A stretch of DNA of 11,672 bases from Zoogloeaceae bacterium (lineage in GTDB: Bacteria > Pseudomonadota > Gammaproteobacteria > Burkholderiales > Rhodocyclaceae), in assembly GCA_031267345.1 (NCBI GenBank), contig JAIRZG010000084.1:1-11672 (forward strand), written 5' to 3'. Below are positions 6,752 through 11,672 of the stretch, piece by piece; position 1 is the first letter of the stretch, and each line of letters starts with the position of its first letter. Below the pieces are notes generated by a model. That model searched no databases, was not told the DNA's origin, and saw only the letters and a program-made list of their open reading frames with translations. Both the position numbers and the translations under genes were made by a program.

Positions 6752-7369
6752 TCATCTGCCCTCCGATCCCCAACGGTATGGCTCCACCTGTTGCGCCGCC
6801 ATGCTGTAACCGGCGTTGCCCATCTGGCTGTTGGTATGGGTCGTGGTCAGGACGCCGCTGATCCAGATGGCGTCCATGGCCTGAATGTCCTTGAACGCCG
6901 ATTGGGCGCGGACGTGGATGATCTGGTTGGCGGGCGGCGGCGGGACGTGGATGCAGCCGCCGAAATAGGGGACGAGCAGGAATTCGCGCAAGGCGCCGCC
7001 CTCCGCGTCCAGCGGCACGACAAAACCGGGGATGCGGATGGCTTGTCCCTGCATCTGCGGGTTGACGGGCGCGTTGTCCCAGGCTTGCCGCATCTTCTCC
7101 AGCGCCGCGTCGGCGCGCGGGTCGGCGTCCTGCAAATCGTCCAGATTGAATCCGGCGAAAATGCCCGCCGGATCCCAGTCGGGCGGAATGAGTTCGTCCC
7201 AGGTGATTTCACGATAGGTCGGCGCAGCCTGGACGGCGGCGCCTGCCGGCAGACGGTCGCCCACCTGGTAGGTCGGCGGCGCGACGGATCCGGGTTGGTC
7301 GCCGGAATCGGCATTCGGGTTGCAGGCGGCAAGCGCCAGCAGCAGAGCGCATCCCAAAAAATGTCGCAT
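6752..7369 (-). CDS. DUF3299 lipoprotein of the Zrg-like ABC cluster
   Basis: A 205-residue predicted lipoprotein. The signal peptide MRHFLGCALLLALAAC has a good lipobox (LAAC), giving Cys16 as the lipidated residue followed by Asn. After a Pro-rich linker, the mature protein carries the DUF3299 signature: ITWDELIPPDWDP (55-67), IRIPGFVVPLD (111-121) and FLLVPYFGGCIHVPPPPANQ (130-149), where Cys139 and His141 could contact a metal. DUF3299 proteins are known near FtsX-type ABC transporters and in zinc-responsive gene sets; their biochemical role is not established. The ATG at 7369 has AAAGGA about six bases upstream and defines the signal peptide; the upstream in-frame extension to 7459 lacks these features. 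It follows the permease gene by 14 bp and is the last gene of the cluster. I expect an envelope partner of the ABC complex; which membrane it is anchored in is undetermined. Confidence 0.9.
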   Translation of the reverse strand: MRHFLGCALLLALAACNPNADSGDQPGSVAPPTYQVGDRLPAGAAVQAAPTYREITWDELIPPDWDPAGIFAGFNLDDLQDADPRADAALEKMRQAWDNAPVNPQMQGQAIRIPGFVVPLDAEGGALREFLLVPYFGGCIHVPPPPANQIIHVRAQSAFKDIQAMDAIWISGVLTTTHTNSQMGNAGYSMAAQQVEPYRWGSEGR

Positions 7370-7383
7370 GATTTTCCTTTGCG

Positions 7384-8658
7384 CTACAGGCGCGGTTGCA
7401 GACCGTCCGCCAGCGACAGACGATAGGCGCGCCAGCCGGGGAAAAGGCTGGCGACGCAACCGGTCGTCCAGATGGCGGTCATGTAGCCCAGAGCGGGCGC
7501 GTCCAGCGCCAGCGGCTCGAGCTGTATGCCATAGCCGCGCATGAGCCAGGGCGCGGCTATGGCGCTGAGGAGAATCAGGAGCGCGAAACCGATAATCAGA
7601 CCCAGCGTGGTCAGCAACACGCCTTCAGCGGCCAGCAGCAGGAAAATGTCGCGCGGACTCGCGCCGTTGGCGCGCAGGATGGCGAGTTCGCGGCGGCGTT
7701 CATTCAGACTGGCGAGGATGACCGCCACCAGTCCGGCCAGTCCCACGGCGGCGGCGAGAAAGGAGACAGCGGTCAAGGCTTGCGCCGCCAGCCCGATGAT
7801 CTGCCAGAGTTCATCCAGCGCCACGCCGGGCAGCACCGCCATCAGGGCTTCGTCGCGGTAGGCATTGATGCGCCGCTGCGCCTGGAATACGGCGGCGCGG
7901 CTTTTCAGGCCGACCAGCAGGGCGGTCACGGTTTTCGGCGTGAGGTCGAATTTGCGCGCCATGTCGGCGGGAATGACAAACCCCGGCGTTGGCGCGCCGC
8001 CCTGCCAGTCGAGGTGAATGGCCTCAATGGCGGCGAGGCTCACATGCACGCTGCGATCCACCGGCGTTCCCGTCGCCGCCAGTGTGCCGACAACGCGAAA
8101 AGGCTTGTCGGCGTGTTCGTTCAACACGTTTTCGCCGCTGCCGTGCGCCAGCACGATGGCGTCGCCCGTTTTCAACCCCAATCGCGCCGCGACTTCCGCG
8201 CCCAGCACGGCTTCATACAGCCCTTCCAGATCGCCGGAAAACGCGCGGCCTTCGGCAAAGACCAGATCGTTACCTGCGCCGTAGCGGAAATACCGGAAGT
8301 AATCGGGCGTGGCGCCGAGCACGGGAAACCCCTTGAGCGAATCGCCCAACGCCAGCGGCACGACCCAGGCAACCGCCGGATCCTGCATGACATGCTGGGC
8401 GCTTTTCCAGCCGATGTTGTGCGTCGCCCCGCCCATGCGAAAGACACTGTAGAGCATGAGTTGCACCGGACCGGTACGCGCGCCGACAACCAGATCGACG
8501 CCCGTGACCGAATGCAGGAAGCTGGCGCGCGCGTCGGCGCGCAGCCGCTCGATGCCCAACATCAGGGTGACGGCAAGGGCAATCGCCAGCACGGTGAAGA
8601 TCAGCGTGCCGCGCCGGTTCCAGGCGCTGGCTGCCGCAAACAGGAACAGGGATTTCAT
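7384..8658 (-). CDS. FtsX/MacB-type ABC transporter permease (ZrgC-like)
   Basis: This 424-residue inner-membrane protein has the FtsX/MacB/LolCE layout. There is one TM helix at about 17-37, a large periplasmic domain (about 40-285, MacB_PCD-like), then three TM helices near 290-317, 340-366 and 388-408. Between TM2 and TM3 lies the cytoplasmic coupling segment NERRRELAILRANGASPRDI (319-338), which contacts the ATPase in this family. The tail PGWRAYRLSLADGL is also typical. Such proteins usually transmit ATPase motion to the periplasm and do not form a classical import channel. Next to the ATPase, ZrgA and DUF3299 genes it is best read as the permease of a Zrg-type system. The ATG at 8658 has AAGGAC eight bases upstream; the extension to 8703 runs into the REP-like repeat. 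The gap to the ATPase gene is 165 bp, large for this operon. Confidence 0.9.
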   Translation of the reverse strand: MKSLFLFAAASAWNRRGTLIFTVLAIALAVTLMLGIERLRADARASFLHSVTGVDLVVGARTGPVQLMLYSVFRMGGATHNIGWKSAQHVMQDPAVAWVVPLALGDSLKGFPVLGATPDYFRYFRYGAGNDLVFAEGRAFSGDLEGLYEAVLGAEVAARLGLKTGDAIVLAHGSGENVLNEHADKPFRVVGTLAATGTPVDRSVHVSLAAIEAIHLDWQGGAPTPGFVIPADMARKFDLTPKTVTALLVGLKSRAAVFQAQRRINAYRDEALMAVLPGVALDELWQIIGLAAQALTAVSFLAAAVGLAGLVAVILASLNERRRELAILRANGASPRDIFLLLAAEGVLLTTLGLIIGFALLILLSAIAAPWLMRGYGIQLEPLALDAPALGYMTAIWTTGCVASLFPGWRAYRLSLADGLQPRL

Positions 8659-8693
8659 GGCGATGTCCTTCGGTCGGGCGCGCGATTTTTCCC

Positions 8694-8755
8694 TCTCCCG
8701 CAAGCGGGAGACGCGCTGCGGCGCAGATACACTCCCTCCCCTTCATGGGGAGGGA
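8694..8755. repeat. Pair of REP-like inverted repeats between ATPase and permease genes
   Basis: Two different perfect inverted repeats lie 21 bp apart. The first, 8694-8711, has TCTCCCGC/GCGGGAGA arms around AA. The second, 8733-8755, has TCCCTCCCC/GGGGAGGGA arms around TTCAT. Both resemble families of short palindromes dispersed between genes in many proteobacteria. No T-run follows on the transcribed (minus) strand, so they are not simple terminators. Their position inside the operon could set relative mRNA levels of ATPase and permease by stabilising or blocking exonucleases. The structure is seen directly; the family resemblance is from memory. Confidence 0.7.
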
Positions 8756-8823
8756 AGATGCAAAACCCTGCCGCGTTAGTTAGCGTGGGGATTTCGTTGC
8801 AAAGCGTATTCATCATGACCCAT

Positions 8824-9573
8824 TCATCCCTGCGCCTGCTCCGGCGCATCCAGACGCAGGCGGTGTGAAAAGCGTTCGGCCAGTCGCTCGTCGTGGCTGA
8901 CAAAAAGCAGCGCCGCGCCGCTCTCCGAGCATTCGTGTTGCAGCAGTTCCAGAAAAATGACCTGTCGGTCGGCGTCCAGACTGGAGGTGGGTTCGTCGGC
9001 GATGATCAGTTCCGGGCGTCCCAACAACGCGCGCGCCGCCGCTACCCGCTGCTGCTGGCCGATGGAAAGTTTCATCGCCGGTTGCCGCCACAGCGTCCTG
9101 TCCATATCCAACGCGTGAAGCAGACGCCCGGCTTCCGTCTGCATGTCGCCGCCCGCCGCTTGCGCCCGTTGCCGCCGTCTGCGGGAAAAACGGCAGGGCA
9201 GCAGGGTGTTGTCCAGCACCGACATCCAGGGGATCAGGTTGAATTGCTGGAAAATGAAGCCGACATGATCAACGCGGAAACGGTCGCGCCCGCTGGCGGA
9301 AAACGCGCTCAACTCCTGCCCCAGAAGACGTATGCTGCCCGCGTCCGGCAGCAACACGCCCGCCGCCAGATTCAGCAAGGTGCTCTTGCCGCTGCCGCTT
9401 TTGCCGCAGAGAAACCAGTGCGCCCCGGCCTCGACGACCAGCGACAACGCGGCAAAACAGGGCGCGGCCTCCTTCTCCCAGGCAAAGCGCACCCCCTGCA
9501 TCACCAGCGCGGGAGAACAGGCATTCGGGGTTTGCTGATCCCCGATCCCGGATTCCCGCTCCCGGACTACCAC
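8824..9573 (-). CDS. ABC transporter ATP-binding protein (ZrgB-like)
   Basis: A cytoplasmic ABC ATPase of the LolD/MacB class, 249 residues from the GTG at 9573. Motifs in order are Walker A GKSGSGKST (57-65), Q-loop IFQQFNLIP (about 107-115), signature LSIGQQQR (169-176), Walker B LIIADE with catalytic Glu194, D-loop SLD (198-200) and switch His227 in FVSHDE. The stretch RFRVDHVGFIFQQFNLIPWMSVLDN is characteristic of ATPases paired with FtsX-type permeases. It should power the permease encoded next. The GTG overlaps the ZrgA-like stop codon (GTGGTAG), suggesting translational coupling, but has no good ribosome binding site. The first 24 residues come from a repetitive GGGA-rich stretch, so the in-frame ATG at 9501 is an alternative start. 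The core domain is complete and all catalytic residues are present. Confidence 0.92.
   Translation of the reverse strand: MVVRERESGIGDQQTPNACSPALVMQGVRFAWEKEAAPCFAALSLVVEAGAHWFLCGKSGSGKSTLLNLAAGVLLPDAGSIRLLGQELSAFSASGRDRFRVDHVGFIFQQFNLIPWMSVLDNTLLPCRFSRRRRQRAQAAGGDMQTEAGRLLHALDMDRTLWRQPAMKLSIGQQQRVAAARALLGRPELIIADEPTSSLDADRQVIFLELLQHECSESGAALLFVSHDERLAERFSHRLRLDAPEQAQG
9535..9565. repeat. Degenerate GGGA/GGAT-rich short tandem repeat at the ATPase start
   Basis: On the minus strand the bases just after the ZrgA-like stop repeat a GGGA-type unit (GGGAGCGGGAATCCGGGATC, then GGGGATC). Such stretches are commonly intergenic. It translates as RERESGIGDQ at the N-terminus of the ATPase, which has no family resemblance, so it may be a spacer rather than coding sequence. 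Confidence 0.4.
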
Positions 9574-10148
9574 GTCAAGATCCGTTTTTCCGGCGTCAGG
9601 GTCGCGCCACGCTGCCCCTTGGGCGTCACCGCCTGCACTTCAAGTTCGCGCAAACCGGAAAAGTCGCGGAACAGGCGAATTTCCACGGACTGCAAGGCTT
9701 CCGGACGCGCGCAGTGAAATTGCCAGAGGGCGTCCAGATCGGCATGGCCTGCTTCGTCCTCATGCTCATGCGCGTCGGTTTCATGTTCATCCCCGGTTTC
9801 GCCTAAAAGTTCCGCGTCCAGCGCCGAAGATTCCAGCGTCACTTTTTCCGGCTTGCACCCTGCGGCGGACGTGGGCGCGAACAGGCGATCCGCCGCCCGC
9901 AGCTTCGCGCTCATGCGTTTTACCTGATCTTCTTCCGCCTGGTTTGCGGGCGCGTGTTCAAAGCCCAACAGGTTATCGAGCGGACTTTCCAGTTGCAGGG
10001 AAAGCGTCGCGCCCTCTATCGCCACATCCAGACGCGCCACGCCATGCACATGCGCGGCATGTTCCTGGGCCAGGACGGAAGGCGCGTGACCCGCGCCCAA
10101 AAGACCACAGGCGCAGAGCGCGAGGGTCGTGTAAATACCTTGCTTCAT
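9567..10148 (-). CDS. zrgA: His-rich periplasmic ZrgA/DUF2796 family protein
   Basis: A 193-residue exported protein with a Sec signal peptide (MKQGIYTTLALCACGLLGAG, cleaved about after Ala27). The mature protein starts with a histidine cluster (QEHAAHVHG, His30, 33 and 35), followed by ARLDVAIEGATLSLQLESPLDNLLGFEHAP, the hallmark of ZrgA/DUF2796. A disordered acidic His loop (about 120-135, with GDEHETDAHEHEDEAGH) looks like a zinc-binding loop, as in ZnuA-type proteins. Cys98 and Cys146 flank it and could form a disulfide. In Vibrio cholerae ZrgA belongs to a zinc-repressed operon with an ABC ATPase and permease; the same neighbours are present here. The ATG at 10148 has AAGGAG nine bases upstream. 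An out-of-frame ATG at 10155 sits closer to that site but leads to no conserved protein. A metal-binding, probably zinc-binding, role is inferred. Confidence 0.92.
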   Translation of the reverse strand: MKQGIYTTLALCACGLLGAGHAPSVLAQEHAAHVHGVARLDVAIEGATLSLQLESPLDNLLGFEHAPANQAEEDQVKRMSAKLRAADRLFAPTSAAGCKPEKVTLESSALDAELLGETGDEHETDAHEHEDEAGHADLDALWQFHCARPEALQSVEIRLFRDFSGLRELEVQAVTPKGQRGATLTPEKRILTW

Positions 10149-10174
10149 TTTTCATGACTCCTTGTTTCAATGAG

Positions 10175-10205
10175 AAAACCTTCCCGACTGTCCGGCAGCG
10201 GGAAG
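10175..10205 (-). terminator. Hairpin plus T-run between the small DUF2946-like gene and zrgA
   Basis: On the minus strand CTTCCCG (10205-10199) pairs with CGGGAAG (10186-10180), with an inner CTG/CAG pairing across a five-base loop, followed after one base by TTTT (10178-10175). It starts 18 bases after the stop codon of the small first gene and ends before the zrgA ribosome binding site. It could be a leaky intrinsic terminator or an attenuator that lowers transcription into zrgA. The T-run is short, so full termination is unlikely. Confidence 0.5.
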
Positions 10206-10223
10206 TTGGCCTGTTACAGCGGC

Positions 10224-10532
10224 TTATTGCGGACACAGGCGCGCAGGCGGCGCGCGTCCCCAATAGGCGCGACAAGGCGATGAAAAATGAGAAACATATA
10301 AAAGCGCGAAAGCCGCGACCAGGAGCGGCGGCAAGCTCAAGGCAGGCGCGTCCGGCAGCGGCGCTGCCGCGTCCAGCGCCACCGCCGCCAGACAAAACAC
10401 GCAATCCTCCGCCACCCCACCTTCGTCTTCATCGAGATGGCTGAATTCATGCGCCACCGCCCCCGCCTGCGCCAACAGGAACAGCAGGGCAAGCAGCAGG
10501 GCCAGCGAAAAAGAGAGGGAAACGCGACGCAT
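10224..10532 (-). CDS. Small His/Cys membrane protein, DUF2946-like
   Basis: A 102-residue protein with an N-terminal hydrophobic segment (MRRVSLSFSLALLLALLFLL, signal or TM helix), then AVAHEFSHLDEDEGG with His28 and His32, and a C44-x2-C47 pair in EDCVFCLAA. A second hydrophobic helix spans about 67-82. The tail contains Cys87 and RAPPARL. The pattern of a signal, His residues, a CxxC, a second helix and an RAPP-like end recalls DUF2946-type proteins, often found beside metal-uptake genes; I hold that loosely. The His and Cys residues could bind a metal at the periplasmic face. I prefer the ATG at 10532 because the upstream in-frame ATG at 10565 overlaps the TACAAT -10 box of the apparent promoter. 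The ribosome binding site is weak. It is the first gene of the Zrg-like cluster, separated from zrgA by a hairpin. Confidence 0.72.
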   Translation of the reverse strand: MRRVSLSFSLALLLALLFLLAQAGAVAHEFSHLDEDEGGVAEDCVFCLAAVALDAAAPLPDAPALSLPPLLVAAFALLYVSHFSSPCRAYWGRAPPARLCPQ

Positions 10533-10563
10533 CCGGTAAAAGGGAAAATGGGCGGGAAAACGC

Positions 10564-10594
10564 ATTGTAGTCAAAAGCGGTTTCGCTGTGTCAA
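10564..10594 (-). promoter_or_regulatory. Sigma-70-like promoter for the Zrg-like cluster
   Basis: A consensus TTGACA (10594-10589) and a near-consensus TACAAT (10569-10564) are separated by 19 bp, two longer than optimal. The predicted transcript starts about 25 bases before the ATG at 10532. The spacer contains a small inverted repeat AGCG-N4-CGCT (10576-10587). An over-long spacer with strong boxes is a feature of promoters remodelled by a regulator, but no recognisable Zur-type palindrome is present. Confidence 0.55.
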
Positions 10595-10639
10595 TCGCCT
10601 TTATCCTTGCGCAATAAATATTCTTCCGTCCGCGCCAGG

Positions 10640-10662
10640 AAAAAGGGGCGCTGACGCGCCCC
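10640..10662 (-). terminator. Intrinsic terminator after the cytochrome c peroxidase gene
   Basis: On the minus strand GGGGCGC, loop GTCA and GCGCCCC form a perfect 7-bp GC stem followed directly by five T residues (10644-10640). It starts 20 bases after the peroxidase stop codon and separates that gene from the promoter of the Zrg-like cluster. A looser T-rich stretch on the opposite side could give weak activity for plus-strand transcripts. Confidence 0.88.
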
Positions 10663-10682
10663 GTTTTCACGTTTTGTCCCAC

Positions 10683-11672
10683 TCACCTGTCAAACGGTTG
10701 GGGACGCGGCGTCCGGTCGGAGGAAGGCGGCAGGATGGGCAACTGGAATTTCGGCTGCTCGCCGGTGAGCGTCTTCAGGAAGGCGACGATTCTGGCGTTT
10801 TCCTGCGGCGTAAAGTGTTTGCCCAGTTGCAGACGCCCCATGGTATCCACGGCTTGCGTCAGGGTGTTGGCCGCGCCATCGTGGAAGTAGGGGTAGGTCA
10901 GTTCCACATTGCGCAGGGTCGGCACCTTGAAGTTGAAGCGTTCGGCGTCATTGCCGGTCACACCGACGCGGCCTTCGGCGTCGTTGCTGGTCTGATAGGG
11001 TTCGACCAGCCCCATTTTCTGGAAGGAATTGCCGCCCACCGCCTCGCCGTTATGACACGCCACGCAGCCGGAATCCTTGAAGAGTTGATAGCCTTCTTTT
11101 TCCTCCGCCGTCAGCGCCTTGGCCTTGCCTTTCAACCACTGGTCAAAGCGCGAATTGGGCGTGACCAGGGTTTTTTCAAATTCGGCGATGGCGGTTGTCA
11201 CCTGTTCGATGTCGATTTTTCCCTTACCGAAAACCTGTTTGAATTCGGCTACATAACCGGGGATGGAAGTCAGCACATCGACCGCCAGGGTATGCGAGGA
11301 AGCCATTTCCCTGGGATTGGCAATCGGCCCGCCCGCCTGCTCGCGCAGGTCGGCGGCGCGACCATCCCAGAACTGGGCGAGGTTGAGGCTGGAATTCAGC
11401 ACCGTGGGCGAATTGATCGGCCCCTGCTGCCAATGGTCGCCGATGGAAGTCGGCAGGTTGTCCGTGCCGCCCAGGGAAAGGTTGTGGCAGGAATTACAGG
11501 AAATAAACCCGGATTTGGAAAGCCGGGTATCGAAGTACAGCTTTTTGCCCAATTCCGCCTGCGCGCGGTTGATATTGACGGGCGGTTTGATCGGACTGAT
11601 GGGTTCGTCATTGGCGGCGTGGCTGATGCCCGCGCCGACGAGGATGCTGGCGGCAATCGCCAGGGACATGGG
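10683..11672 (-). CDS. Di-haem cytochrome c peroxidase (CcpA/MauG family), start outside window
   Basis: This periplasmic enzyme reduces hydrogen peroxide to water with electrons from cytochrome c. About 329 residues are visible. Counted from the ATG at 11669, the haem-binding motifs are CNSCH (58-62) and CVACH (202-206). FWDGRA (Trp101), GPIANPREM, VPTLRNVELTYPYFHDGA with His263, and TMGRLQLG (Met278, the likely high-potential haem ligand) are also typical. The region MSLAIAASILVGAGISHA is the hydrophobic core and cleavage site of a signal peptide but lacks the positively charged n-region. The real start is therefore probably just beyond the window edge and the ATG at 11669 internal. The frame is open to the end. 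An intrinsic terminator follows the stop, so it is not part of the downstream metal cluster. The family is secure; the precise subtype is not. Confidence 0.94.
   Translation of the reverse strand, partial: PMSLAIAASILVGAGISHAANDEPISPIKPPVNINRAQAELGKKLYFDTRLSKSGFISCNSCHNLSLGGTDNLPTSIGDHWQQGPINSPTVLNSSLNLAQFWDGRAADLREQAGGPIANPREMASSHTLAVDVLTSIPGYVAEFKQVFGKGKIDIEQVTTAIAEFEKTLVTPNSRFDQWLKGKAKALTAEEKEGYQLFKDSGCVACHNGEAVGGNSFQKMGLVEPYQTSNDAEGRVGVTGNDAERFNFKVPTLRNVELTYPYFHDGAANTLTQAVDTMGRLQLGKHFTPQENARIVAFLKTLTGEQPKFQLPILPPSSDRTPRPQPFDR

Noticed and set aside
7396..8868. 490-codon open frame on the plus strand opposite the permease
   Set aside because: It is antisense to a well-supported FtsX-type permease, rich in Arg, Gln, His and Gly with no domain pattern. 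Long antisense frames are expected in GC-rich coding DNA.
10535..10640. Zur operator upstream of the Zrg-like cluster
   Set aside because: I looked for a GTTAT...ATAAC type palindrome and found only AT-rich bases (AATAAATATT) without the required symmetry.

Overview
The window looks like chromosomal DNA of a GC-rich betaproteobacterium. The main reason is the trpF-trpB-trpA...accD gene order, which is typical of that class; AccD, TrpA, TrpB and TrpF also read as ordinary proteobacterial enzymes. This placement is inferred from family knowledge, not from a search. All twelve genes I accept lie on the minus strand, so transcription runs from high to low coordinates. I see no tRNA, rRNA, CRISPR array, insertion sequence or integrase, and no gene-free stretch longer than about 170 bases.

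Right end (10683-11672): the distal part of a di-haem cytochrome c peroxidase, followed by a clear intrinsic terminator (10640-10662). Next, 10594 down to 6752, is a five-gene cluster with its own promoter (TTGACA and TACAAT boxes, 19 bp apart). In transcription order it encodes a 102-residue His/Cys membrane protein resembling DUF2946, a His-rich periplasmic ZrgA/DUF2796 protein, an ABC ATPase, an FtsX/MacB-type permease and a DUF3299 lipoprotein. Apart from the small first gene, this set matches the Zrg-type zinc-responsive system known from Vibrio cholerae. The likely role is zinc or other metal acquisition or handling in the envelope. A hairpin followed by a T-run separates the first gene from zrgA, and a pair of REP-like inverted repeats lies between the ATPase and permease genes.

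Centre (6603-2530): sotB, a sugar or IPTG-type efflux MFS transporter, sits 26 bp upstream of trpF. It is followed by trpB and trpA, giving the last steps of tryptophan synthesis (phosphoribosylanthranilate isomerase and both tryptophan synthase subunits). trpB and trpA are separated by one base. TrpB carries an unusual Tyr in its normally GGGSN phosphate-binding loop. The trpF-trpB gap holds a perfect 8-bp hairpin.

Left end (2546-1): where trpA and accD are normally close neighbours, three unrecognised membrane-protein genes are inserted in the same orientation. They encode a 4-TM protein overlapping the end of trpA, a 324-residue soluble domain with a 2-TM tail, and a 132-residue 3-TM protein. 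They are followed by accD, the acetyl-CoA carboxylase beta subunit, which is cut by the window edge. These three genes are the least explained content of the window; the Zrg-like cluster is the most coherent system.
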